Below are positions 11,201-20,321 of a stretch of DNA of 64,000 bases, in pieces. The notes under the pieces are model-generated. The model had not been told where the DNA came from. It made no database searches and was given only the letters and a program-made list of their open reading frames with translations. The position numbers and the translations under genes were made by a program. Numbering within the stretch: the first letter of the stretch is position 1; each line of letters starts with the position of its first letter. This DNA is from Symbiodinium natans (taxonomy: Eukaryota > Sar > Dinophyceae > Suessiales > Symbiodiniaceae): contig CAJNDS010002235.1 in NCBI GenBank assembly GCA_905221605.1, forward strand, positions 60,001-124,000, in the 5' to 3' direction.

Positions 11201-14200
11201 ATACACTCACCAACCCTTCAGCAAGGAACCTGAACATACACGCTTCTGAAAAGTTACTAAACCCTAAACCCTAAACCCTTAACCCTAAACCCTAACCCCT
11301 AAACCCTAAAACCTAAACCCTCAACCCTAAACCCCCAACAACCCCTGAACACCCTCATACTCGTGGGCCCGTACACGTAGGGTACCCCTGGAGAAAGGGC
11401 AATCAACTCTGCGAGTTGACTAAAGATACCACTCCCTGTCATGTAAATGAGGAACGCGCCGGCCGGTGAATCGGGGGTTCAGGGTATAGGGTTTAGGGTA
11501 TAGGGTTTAGGGTTTAAGGTTTAGGGTTTAGGGTTTAGGGTGTAGGGTTTAGGGTTTGGTGCCACTATGAAAGTCCTAAATCCCATAAGCCACACCAAGA
11601 CTCCACGGCATCACTTGTCTCGAGGTTGACGAAGGCGTAGCCCAAGTTAGCATCACGAGTGAAGTCCATCGGAAGGTACACAAAGTTGTAGGCCCCTGCT
11701 GCTGGGAAACCCAGAGGGTTTAGGGTTCAGGGTTTCGGGTTTAGTAATTTAATAGGGCTTTTGAAGCCCTAAAACACTAAACCCGAGAAGGTGCATGGAC
11801 TTTCGAAACGGCTTTGCGATTCAGAGTTGAGGGTTTGGGGCTTGCAGGTTTTGCAGGGAGTTTAGCATCTATGGCCTGGCGTGCTGGGTTTTCTGGCATC
11901 TTCCTCGAATTTTGTCAGGTCGTGGGCTTCGGGGTTCTAGACTGAGGTCCCCCTTTCCCGACAAGAAACTTATGTCGCAGCAGGGTGGTGGTGGTAACCA
12001 ACAGCAGCAGAAAGCGAGTGGGAAGAGAGAAAGTAAATAGAAGACAACTCTCAGCTGAGGCTCCAAACCAAACAACACCCTCAACCGCTCCGCCCACCCC
12101 ACCCCCTTCCACCCCCCCCCCACCCCCCACCCATCCCCCCCACCCCCCACCCCCCCCCCCACCCCCCCACCCACCACCCACCCCCCCACCCCCCCCCACC
12201 CCCCCCACCCCTCCCCCCCACCCCCCCCCAGACTCATATGCTTTGACGCAAGCTTGCACGGCTCAAAAAAAGCGGGGGGGCCATTTGCAAACTCAATGCT
12301 TGCATCATGGGTTTCAACAAGACTCATATGCTTTGACGCAAGCTTGCACGGCTTAAAAAAGCGGGGGGGTTGGGGGGGACGCAGCCCCCCCATTTGCAAA
12401 CTCAATGCTTGCATCATGGGTTGCAAAAAGACTCTTATGATTTTGAAGCTTTGCACGGCTTTACAAAAGCGGGGGGGTTGGGGGGGCGCAGCCCCCCCCA
12501 TTTGCAAACTCAATGCTTGCATGCTGCAATGCTTGCCTGTAGGTTTCAAAAAGATTCATATGCTTTGAAACAAGCTTGCACGGCTCAAAAAAGCGGGGGG
12601 GTTGGGGGGGGCGCAGCCCCCCCATTTGCAAACTCAATGCTTGCATCATGGGTTTCAAAGAAATTCTTATGCTTTGATGCAAGCTTGCACGGCTTAAAAA
12701 AGCGGGGGGGTTGGCGGGGGGGCGCGGAGCCCCCCCCCATTGCAAACTCAATGCTTGCATCATGGGTTTCAACAAGACTCATATGCTTTGACGCAAGCTT
12801 GCACGGCTTAAAAAAGCGGGGGGGTTGGGGGGGACGCAGCCCCCCCCATTTGCAAACTCAATGCTTGCATCATGGGTTGCAAAAAGACTCTTATGATTTT
12901 GAAGCTTTGCACGGCTTTACAGAAGCGGGGGGGTTGGGGGGGCGCAGCCCCCCCCATTTGCAAACTCAATGCTTGCATGCTGCAATGCTTGCCTGTAGGT
13001 TTCAAAAAGATTCATATGCTTTGAAACAAGCTTGCACGGCTTTAAGAAGCGGGGGGGTTGGGGGGGGCGCAGCCCCCCCATTTGCAAACTCAATGCTTGC
13101 ATCATGGGTTTCAAAGAAATTCTTATGCTTTGATGCAAGCTTGCACGGCTTAAAAAAGCGGGGGGGTTGGCGGGGGGGCGCGGAGCCCCCCCCCATTGCA
13201 AACTCAATGCTTGCATCATGGGTGTCAACAAGACTCATATGCTTTGACGCAAGCTTGCACGGCTCAAAAAAAGCGGGGGGGCCATTTGCAAACTCAATGC
13301 TTGCATCATGGGTTTCAACAAGACTCATATGCTTTGACGCAAGCTTGCACGGCTTAAAAAAGCGGGGGGGTTGGGGGGGTTGGGGGGGGGCGCAGCCCCC
13401 CCCATTTGCAAACTCAATGCTTGCATCATGGGTTGCAAAAAGATTCTTATGATTTTGAAACAAGCTTTGCACGGCTTTACAAAAGCGGGGGGGTTGGGGG
13501 GGGGGCAGCCCCCCCCATTTGCAAACTCAATGCTTGCATGCTGCAATGCTTGCCTGTAGGTTTCAAAAAGATTCATATGCTTTGAAACAAGCTTGCACGG
13601 CTTTAAGAAGCGGGGGGGTTGGGGGGGGCGCAGCCCCCCCCCATTGCAAACTCAATGCTTGCATCATGGGTTTCAACAAGACTCATATGCTTTGACGCAA
13701 GCTTGCACGGCTCAAAAAAGCGGGGGGGTTGGGGGGGGCGCAGCCCCCCCATTTGCAAACTCAATCCTTGCATCATGGGTTTCAACAAGACTCATATGCT
13801 TTGACGCAAGCTTGCACGGCTTAAAAAAGCGGGGGGGTTTGGGGGGGGGGCGCAGCCATTTGCAAACTCAATGCTTGCATCATGGGTTTCAAAAAGATTC
13901 TTATGTAGGGTATCCAAGTAGGCCTCCAAGCACGGTAGGACGTGTTTTGCAACAGCGAGGGTTTAACGTGCTGGGGGATGGGGGGGGGGGAAGTACCAAA
14001 AGCTGATCGCGCACAAGTAGACAGGTCAACAGGGTTTTCAGGACCGGCATACTACATATATACACTCCACGTATTTCTACCAGCTACAGCTACATCGCGG
14101 TAAAAAGAATCTTTGCGACTGGGGAGAACAGGGAAATCAAAACGAAGTGGGCACCCAAGCCAGGCCAAGCCGAGCCAAGCCACGCCGAGCCGAGCCAAGC

Positions 14201-16740
14201 CAAGCCAAGCCAGCCAGGCTAAGCCAAGCCAAGCCGAGCCCACCCGAGCCAAGCCAAGCCAAGGAGCCAAGCCAACCAAAGCCAAGCCAAGCCGAGCCAG
14301 AGGACAAGCCGAGCCAAGCCAAGCCCAGCCGAGCCAAGCCAAGCCGAGCCAAGCCAACCAAAGCCAAGCCAAGCCAGACAAGCCAAGCCAAGCCAAGCCA
14401 GGTCAGAGGACACGCCCAGCCAAGCCAAGCCAAGCCAAGCCAAGCCACACCTTTGCAAGGGGACAGGGCCGAGCAACACCTTTGCAAAAAACAAAACCCG
14501 GACCCACCCTCAACCCTACACCCTAAACCCCAAACCCTAAACCCTAAACCCATCACTCCTAATCCTGAAGCCTGCAAAGGGCTCGACTCCTGTTATCTCT
14601 TGATTAACCTGAAAGCCAAAACGTTTTTGCAACTAAACATGAGACCTCCCCCTCTCCCAATGGCCCCTAAACCCTAAACCCTAAACCCTAAGCCCTAGGC
14701 CCTAAACCCTAAAACCATAAAACCCTCAACCCTCAACCCTCAACCTTAAACCCCAACCCCAGCCGTGAGTTGGAACGCTACATCTACTGCCGTCTTGGCG
14801 GCAAGTAGCCAGCAAATACGGTACTGGAGAGCCCAAGACCCCTTGATTCGGCAACATGCCTCAAAGCGCAATTGAGGGTTTAGGGTTTAGGGCATCAAAT
14901 TCCATCTTGACATGAATTAGGGCATCAAATTCCTTTGTCAAGAGGTATTGGGCTCTCCGGGTATACATGGTTTAGGGTCGTTTGCTGACATTGGACCATG
15001 TTATCCTTTCCATCGTGGCTCATCCCGGTGCTGCCCGAAATTCTGGACTTGAAGGAAACGAATCGGTGAGAAACGTTCGGGATTCGGGATTTCATTCCAA
15101 GGTGGTCTCGTAGCCAGCAAGGGCGTCCCATGGTCCACACAGTCCACACATCAGATGACAACACCCCTACATGCTCTCACCTGCGATTCAAAGTTAGTAG
15201 GGGCCCTAAATCCTCTAAACGCGTGTAAGTCAACTGTCGGCATGGGCCTGCAAAGCCATGCTCGTCCAACAGCTCGATCACCATGTCACGCGAGTAGTTG
15301 TTGGGAATGTTACGCAGCATTACCTGGCACTCTAGACAATGCAGATACCCTGTTTTGCTTATTTTGCTTACTGGGCATTTTTATTGAAACCTACCCTATC
15401 ACAAGAGGGTGCAAAGTTGAAAAAGGGGTTCCAGTAGAAATGCCTTTCTACCCAATCCCCCACCCACCCCCGCCCCCCAAAAGTAAACCCACATGGCTAA
15501 TCGTGCCAGTACTGACAGGTTGCAGGAAGAGGACAATGGTTGTCAATTTGGCTCAGTGACAGGTCGTGCTTGGGCAAGTTTAGCAAGATACTGAAATGCC
15601 ATTGCAGTACCGAATCGTACTAGCTACTTGATACTTATCTCTTGCTATAGGAATATTCAGTAGTGTTTTAATACTGAATATCCCTGAAGGAAGCAACAAC
15701 AACCAACAACTGAAGTACCAAGCTTGATGCGAAGCTAGTAATTAATGTGTGTGATTCACGAACAAGAGCTAATTCATGACTTGTTTTGTTTACCAATAGT
15801 ACTTCGTGTTTAGTAATTGGCAACTCATTTTAAGGGTTAGGCGCTTGTAGTTAAAGTTAGTCATTCGAAGTCGTAAATGAGTCATTAACCGTCAAAGAAA
15901 AACACAAAAAATCATGAGTAAGCAAAACAAAGAATATGGTCGTTGCCAAGTGATGACTAGGTTATAAACAACCAACAAGCAAGAAGCAGAAATAAAGATG
16001 ATTGCTTAGTGACTTAAAAATCATCTTAGTATTCATCACTTAGTAACTAATGACGAACACCTGCAAAACATCATTCGTACCTGCGAACAACTGGAAATAC
16101 ACACAAAAAAGCTGGCAATGGATTATTGTAAGGTCATGCTTAGTAGTTTTTCAGTAGAACTTAGAACTCAATACATAGCCACGTGTAAGCAACACTTGCA
16201 TCTCAGTACTTAAAGCTTCGCAACTAGTAATTCGTAGTTAGCCAACCGTCAATAGTAGTCCGTAGCTAGTAATTAGCGAGGCTTATGCAGTATGTTGCAA
16301 GCAGTAATTGGAGGTTCATCGTCATGACTAAGCAGTAACAAAAAACTGTGATTAGTAGTTAATACAAAATGAGAGGCTATGGTTCTTGAACCCATGGTCA
16401 CAAGCAGTGTGCCGAGTAGCAGCGCAGAAGGCCCAGCCAAAGAATAAACAAACTAATGCTGCTGAATAGCGTTACGAAAACCGAACTTTTAACCCTAAAC
16501 CCCTCCGCCACTGAACACTGCCCCTGAACCCTACAGTAGCCACATCTGAAGCAACAAAACCCCCCTCCTAGCCCCTAAACCCTAAACCCTAAACCCTAAT
16601 CCCTAAACCCTAAACCCTAAACCCTAAACCCCCCCTTTGCAAGTCAGGCGCAGTGGTCTTCCCGGCTGCGGTCTTGGCCCTGGCGGTGCGCTGCTGCGGC
16701 GCAACAGCAGGGGGCGTGCTCGCTGCCTGCCAAGTTTTCT
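8134..16740 (-). CDS. Mei2-like RNA-binding protein (C-terminal RRM), multi-exon
   Basis: Seven exons placed by homology, in order: 16740-16652, 15323-15248, 11695-11613, 10874-10802, 8957-8929, 8384-8317 and 8210-8134 (stop). Joined, they give the Mei2 RRM landmarks: KTTVMLRNIPNNY (beta 1, RNP2-like), DEHGFAG, AYNFVYLPMDF, NLGYAFVNLETSDA (RNP1-like), LWKTFDGFSDW, TVKVCQA, RYRNSPVMHKYVP and TKKIRAPQ. Proteins of this family bind RNA; in yeast and plants they act in meiosis and development, and in dinoflagellates the family is expanded and its targets are unknown. About six residues seem to be missing between KVCQA and GFQAHV, so a micro-exon may be unplaced. Donors fit GC at 16652 and 15248, GA at 11613, 10802 and 8929, and GT at 8317. 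The N terminus probably continues beyond 16.74 kb. Confidence 0.85.
8317..8384 (-). CDS. Mei2-like gene, penultimate exon
   Basis: Acceptor TTCTGTCCAG, donor GTACGTGA. Reads NSPVMHKYVPDHYKP then VIFKEGF. The YRNSPVMH junction is completed by the AG left over from the 8929 exon. Confidence 0.85.
8929..8957 (-). CDS. Mei2-like gene, 29-nt micro-exon
   Basis: Reads GFQAHVDRYR, the segment that precedes NSPVMH in the family. The acceptor is CACATCAG; the donor fits GACCGG (GA type), giving AG joined to G-AAC. The direct repeat CAGGA occurs at both ends of the downstream intron. Confidence 0.75.
8985..9465. repeat. Tandem repeat, about 80-100 bp unit
   Basis: About five diverged copies of a unit containing ATCTGGGTCCCAGAGTAACC, then AAAGGGTCTTCTGG, then TTTACGAGGGTTTAGGG. 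It lies inside a Mei2-like intron and incorporates telomere heptamers into the unit. Confidence 0.8.
9660..10800. other. Interior of a Mei2-like intron
   Basis: Contains short TTTAGGG blocks (10070-10098), a mixed CCCTAAA array (about 10435-10615) and palindromic fragments at about 10250-10330 and 10670-10770 that share TCCTTAACAGGGAACAT-type ends with copies elsewhere. The 33-nt open segment 9651-9683 (KGLTNQKMYLW) is flanked by splice-like sites but does not fit the RRM family. Confidence 0.6.
10802..10874 (-). CDS. Mei2-like gene, second half of RRM
   Basis: Reads DALWKTFDGFSDWSL then PTVKVCQAMG, matching the last helix and strand of the Mei2 RRM. The upstream boundary could be 10880 (AACCAG) or 10874 (GCGAG); the latter restores ETSDALWK with GATGCC repeated at both intron ends. 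A TTTAGGG array lies immediately beyond the acceptor. Confidence 0.8.
11613..11695 (-). CDS. Mei2-like gene, central RRM exon
   Basis: Acceptor TTTCCCAGCAGCAG. Reads AYNFVYLPMDFTRDA then NLGYAFVNLETS, the most diagnostic stretch of this family (YDFxYLPxDF, NxGYAFVN). Its first two bases complete the glycine codon split at 15248. Confidence 0.9.
12085..12232. repeat. C-rich low-complexity tract
   Basis: Almost only C with A or T every 3-9 bases on the plus strand. The minus (coding) strand is G-run rich, with clear G-quadruplex potential. It directly abuts the minisatellite. Confidence 0.9.
12233..13906. repeat. G-rich minisatellite with higher-order structure
   Basis: About 15 units of roughly 90-125 bp, each with TGCAAACTCAATGCTTGCAT, a TATGCTTTGACGCAAGCTTG-like segment and a G-run/C-run stem (GCGGGGGGGTTGGGGGG then CGCAGCCCCCC). 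Four consecutive units recur as a block of about 455 bp (12320-12775 resembles 12776-13231). Lies in the 11.7-15.25 kb intron of the Mei2-like gene. The long open frames across it are periodic artefacts. Confidence 0.95.
14153..14448. repeat. AAGCC/GAGCC pentamer array
   Basis: About 300 bp of AAGCC, GAGCC and CAGCC pentamers with occasional phase slips. Simple sequence inside the same intron; it is open in several frames on both strands and is not a gene. Confidence 0.9.
15248..15323 (-). CDS. Mei2-like gene, first RRM exon
   Basis: Acceptor GAGTGCCAG. Reads VMLRNIPNNYSRDMV then IELLDEHGFAG, the RNP2-like strand and helix 1. The donor fits GCCCATG (GC type). CAGGCC here and CAGGGCC at the downstream acceptor form a near-direct repeat around a 3.55 kb intron. 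Confidence 0.9.
15560..16480. other. AT-rich, heptamer-free intron segment
   Basis: Rich in short imperfect repeats of TAGTAATT, CTTAGTA and GCAAC type. No open frame, RNA gene or palindrome that I can support. It stands out because the surrounding intron DNA is full of TTTAGGG. Confidence 0.5.
16652..16740 (-). CDS. Mei2-like gene, exon preceding the RRM
   Basis: Reads KTWQAASTPPAVAPQ then RAKTAAGKTT; KTT runs directly into VMLRN of the next exon, as in homologues. The donor fits GCGCCTG. The acceptor is a degenerate telomere repeat, CCCTAG. The island is GC-rich and flanked by CCCTAAA and TTCAGGG/TTTAGGG blocks, so it validates the island-as-exon reading. Confidence 0.75.
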
Positions 16741-17050
16741 CTAGGGTTCAGGGCTTAGGTTTAGGGTTCAGGGTTTAGGGTTCAGGGTTCAGGGTTTAGG
16801 GTTCAGGGTTCAGGGTTTAGGGTTCAGGGTTTAGGGTTCAGGTTTCAGGGCTTAAGCTAAGTGCTCTAAGTGTTCTAAGTGTTGCTCCTTCATGTTGTCG
16901 AAAAAAAGCAGCCCAGCAGCCCAGCAGGCACGGGCCCACTTTTTCAAAAGATCGAACGGCTTGCTCTAGGTGGGGGTTTGGGGGTTTGAAACCGAAGCTC
17001 TATACCCTAAAAACCCCTAAACCCCTAACCCCAAACCCTAAACCCTAAAC

Positions 17051-17117
17051 CCTGTAAACATCATCGCCGCTCGGAGCCCTGGAGGCCAGCGTCCGGCAGG
17101 ATTTTGGGCTTCCGGTA
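17051..17117 (-). CDS. Candidate N-terminal exon upstream of Mei2-like gene
   Basis: Between AACCTAG and GTTTAGGG. One frame reads YRKPKILPDAGLQGSE and would join the 16740 exon in phase through a GA donor; two other frames are also open. Confidence 0.35.
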
Positions 17118-17732
17118 CTAGGTTTAGGCTTAGGGTTTAGGGTTTAGGGTTTAGGGTTTAGGGTTTCGGGTTTAGGGTTTAGGGTTTAGGCTTAGGGTTT
17201 AGGGCTTAGGGTTTAGGGCTTTTGGGTCCTCAAGCTTCTCATGGCCCGCAGGAGGTTCATGAACGCCTGCAACCCGCAAAACATTGTTTTGGAGCACTAG
17301 GCCCAAGGGGGTTGTGGGACTTAGTAAGTAGGGTTCGAAGTACCCTAATGGGGGTTATAAGCAATTGTAGCTGTAGTTGCCCTATTAGATTCCTACATAC
17401 TAAGTCCCTTGATCCTTTACTTGGTAGCCCGGTAACAACATTGCAATAAGGGCACCCTTGATTTGGTTGGTTACTTTATAAGGGAACCTTGAACCAAAAA
17501 AAGGTGAAGGGTACCACAGGGCAACCAAGTACTAGGTCCCTTGATCCTTTAAGTAGCAAACCGTGGGCCACGACAGGAAGGCCCCAGGATCTCCGAGCAC
17601 AACCCTCGATCCGAGGAACGAGCAAGGCATGTATCTTCAACCCTAAACCCTAAACCCTAAACCCTAAACCCTAAACCCTAAACCCTAAACCCTAAACCCT
17701 AAACCCTAAACCCTAAACCCTAAACCCTAAAC

Positions 17733-17821
17733 CCCATGGGCCTCCACGTGGGAGGCCTCTTCCCTGGCGGCTTCCGAGCTCAACTTGCCCGGCTCATAGG
17801 CATCGAGCTCATCGAAGACCC
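17733..17821 (-). CDS. Candidate N-terminal exon upstream of Mei2-like gene
   Basis: Acceptor AACCTACAG, donor GTTTAGGG. Reads VFDELDAYEPGKLSS then EAAREEASHVEAHG, acidic and Ala-rich with GC-ending codons. It may belong to the disordered N-terminal part of the Mei2-like protein. Confidence 0.5.
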
Positions 17822-18096
17822 CTGTAGGTTGTCTTTTGGCGTTTAGGGTTTAGGGTTTAGGGTTTAGGATTTAGGGTTTATCGGGTTTATCGGGTTTATC
17901 GGGCTATAGGTTGTAGGGTTGAGGGTTTTCGGTTCAGGTTAGGAAGGGTTAGGTCAAGATCTAGGGTCTAGGGTCTCCGGGGGTGCAGGGTTGGAGGTTC
18001 ATGCTTCTCAATCGCCCTCTCTCCCTCTGACCCTCAACCCTCCTCGCCCTGCACGGGCCCCTCCACGTCCCTCCTCGCTAGCCAGTCTTCTTCACC

Positions 18097-18208
18097 CTAA
18101 GGGTCCATGTACCTCATTATTATATACTTGGGCCTTAAAGTACTTCCTATATAGGGACTTTGGGGCCCAAGTATATAATAATAAGGTACATGGACCCTTA
18201 GGGTCACT
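18097..18208. repeat. Palindromic MITE-like element
   Basis: Arms AAGGGTCCATGTACCT and AGGTACATGGACCCTT are near-perfect inverted repeats, with TATATACTTGGGCC and GGCCCAAGTATATA as inner arms. Intron-located; a diverged relative may lie at about 42065-42155. Confidence 0.8.
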
Positions 18209-18299
18209 AGAAAAAAAGCCCCAAGACTGGGAGATGAAGGCGGAAGACCCGTGCATCAAGCCCTAGCGGTAGGATGCGTGAAAAGGCTTCAAGGTGTGA

Positions 18300-18416
18300 A
18301 AAGGGAGAGGGTTTAGGGTTTAGGGTTTAGGGTTTAGGGTTTAGGGTTTAGGGTTTAGGGTTTAGGGTTTAGGGTTTAGGGTTTAGGGTTTAGGGTTTAG
18401 GGTTTGGGGTTTAGGG
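18300..18416 (+). repeat. TTTAGGG array
   Basis: About 16 nearly perfect tandem heptamers. Confidence 0.95.
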
Positions 18417-18821
18417 CAGTTCACTGGTCAGGGATACATGGCTCCCGAAGGTGGGTTAAGAGGATGACAGTAGCCATCTTACCATAAGGATACCCTTCTT
18501 GGGGGGTTGGTTGTGTACTTTACAAGGGAAGCTTGAACCTTGAACCTCCCAAAAAGGGCAAAGGGTACCACTGGCTCGCAAGTGTGGCGACACCCCGGGT
18601 TCGCGTGTTAACGATGGGGTTGTGAGAGTCGGGGGGTCAAGGAGTGGCGGGGAAACTTTTGGAAGGGTAGATAAGGTTAGACAAAGAGCTCCCAGTAGCT
18701 GTTCACTGGTTAACGGTTGCGATTCTTGGATGTTACATCCCAAGGACCTGAACTCCAGACCATATGGCTGACCGGCGATAACAAACCCTAAGCCCTAATT
18801 AAAAAACACTAAACCCTAAAC

Positions 18822-18868
18822 CCTGTAAGCCAGTTTCTACGATTCTCTGTTCGCTCCCAGAGGATCCC
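18822..18868 (-). CDS. Candidate small exon
   Basis: Between TTGTGCGTAG and GTTTAGGG; reads ILWERTENRRNWLTG. Short, so weak on its own. Confidence 0.35.
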
Positions 18869-19061
18869 CTACGCACAAGAGGGGCCTTCAAATCCCCCCT
18901 CTTCCCCCCTCTGCCCCCAGATATAGGTATAGGGTTTAGGGCAGTTTAGGTTTTAGGGTGTAGGGTTTGCAGGGTTTAGGATAACCCAATAAACCCTAAA
19001 CCCTAAACCCTAAACCCTAAACCCTAAACCCTAAACCCTAAACCCTAAACCCCAAACCTAC

Positions 19062-19154
19062 TCATCCCTGCCTGCCACTGCGGAGTCCGTCTTCAGCTTT
19101 CGCATGGAGCGGAAGCGGGCACGCAGGCCACTGTCATCCTCGACGTGGAGGAAC
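19062..19154 (-). CDS. Candidate exon, possibly 5' part of Mei2-like gene
   Basis: Acceptor CCTCAAAG, donor GTAGGTTTGGGG. Reads FLHVEDDSGLRARFR then SMRKLKTDSAVAGRDE. Good coding look; no domain recognised. Confidence 0.5.
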
Positions 19155-19189
19155 CTTTGAGGGGGGGGGGGGGGGGGGGTCTGGCTGGC

Positions 19190-19335
19190 TCTTGGTAGGG
19201 AATGAGGGAACGAGGTACCCTAGAAGCCTATATGATCCCCTAAAGGGTATATATATATATATATGAAGGGAATGAGGGAACGAGGTACCCTAGAAGCCTA
19301 TATGATCCCCTAACCTCCCTCATTCCCTGATAAGA
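19190..19335. repeat. Palindromic element family 1 (GAATGAGG-type)
   Basis: Contains GGGAATGAGGGAACGAGGTA twice, a (TA)n centre and the inverse CTCCCTCATTCCCT near 19313. Relatives with GTTCTTAGTAGGGAATG and CATTCCCTACTAAGAACC ends lie at about 41600-41720, 44184-44282, and in part at 34230-34262 and 41385-41440. Confidence 0.75.
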
Positions 19336-19713
19336 ACCGAAGGTTTTTTTGAAGCGGGAGGGGGGAGGGTTTAGGGTGCATGGTGTAGGGTATATCTCTA
19401 TAGCCATGTCTTGCGATATCTATATATGTGTATACTGGATTACATTTTGACTGCTTATACTTACTTAAGGTCACAACGAAAGCTAGCCTGAATTCACCGC
19501 CACCTGTTAAGGACTGTTAGCATAAGGGGGAACATGCCAACCCCACCCCCCCCCCAAAAAAAAAAAAAAAAACTAAGCCCTAAACCCCTATGCAAGTTCA
19601 CCAGGGCGAGAGGCGTTCCGCGCACCACCACTTTTCCAGCCTGCGTGGACGGGTGTGGGAAGACTCCCTGGCATCAGGTCTTGTTGGAGGGATTAGGGCT
19701 TAGGGTAGCAGAC

Positions 19714-19940
19714 TTCATGGAGATTCACTTCGCACAGAACTCTTTTGCTGTGCCAGGGGTTGGTCACTTGAACTGCGTCTCTGAATTGACCGATTTTGGT
19801 CGAGGAATAGAGATGCAGTCTGGTACAAAGATTTCACATGTCTCAAATCCTTTCCTCCAGCCCGGGCAGCCCGGCTAGACACAATGCAACTCCGGGCATA
19901 CTCAAACAGAGGGATTTGGACAAAGAATGAATCCTTATCC
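19714..19940 (-). repeat. B2 terminal repeat of the DIRS-like element
   Basis: 227 bp, identical by eye to 20076-20302 (offset 362). It forms the 3' end of the element on the minus strand. Confidence 0.93.
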
Positions 19941-19993
19941 CCTATCCAGCAACCCAATGCCACGCAAGCGTGCGAATGGGAGGGCCGGGCCGG

Positions 19994-20081
19994 GATGAAC
20001 AAAAACTGCGGAGATAGAGATGCGGCACCGCAACTACAAACACTCCGCTCATCTACATATACGCAAATGCAGCTATTCATG
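19994..20081 (-). repeat. A2 repeat of the DIRS-like element
   Basis: 88 bp identical to 26950-27037 (offset 6956). Overlaps B1 by six bases (TTCATG), which also occur at both outer ends. Confidence 0.93.
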
Positions 20082-20302
20082 GAGATTCACTTCGCACAGA
20101 ACTCTTTTGCTGTGCCAGGGGTTGGTCACTTGAACTGCGTCTCTGAATTGACCGATTTTGGTCGAGGAATAGAGATGCAGTCTGGTACAAAGATTTCACA
20201 TGTCTCAAATCCTTTCCTCCAGCCCGGGCAGCCCGGCTAGACACAATGCAACTCCGGGCATACTCAAACAGAGGGATTTGGACAAAGAATGAATCCTTAT
20301 CC
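20076..20302 (-). repeat. B1 repeat of the DIRS-like element
   Basis: Internal copy of the 227-bp B repeat, starting about 20 bp after the recombinase stop. Joined to A2 it reproduces the junction expected in a circular intermediate. Confidence 0.93.
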
Positions 20303-20321
20303 ACGGACCCCGAAATTTGGC

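Noticed and set aside
11051-11435. Two open islands (ARREYKFFDVLAFHL and SGIFSQLAELIALSP) with good splice sites
   Set aside because: They lie between the two halves of the RRM, which join well without them; kept only as a possible alternative exon pair.
12370-13452. 360-codon open frame with repeated NSMLASWV and SLHGLKKRGG segments
   Set aside because: It lies entirely in the minisatellite; unit lengths near multiples of three keep several frames open on both strands.
12233-13906. CRISPR array
   Set aside because: Units are diverged tandem repeats without unique spacers of constant length, and the context is eukaryotic.
14113-14677. Open frames with AKPSQAKPSQ or WLGLAWLG repeats
   Set aside because: Pentamer simple repeat is open in most frames; no independent coding evidence.
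19534-20304. Several 75-121-codon frames in the B and A repeats of the retroelement
   Set aside because: Identical in both copies because they are terminal repeats; no link to an ORF on the coding side.
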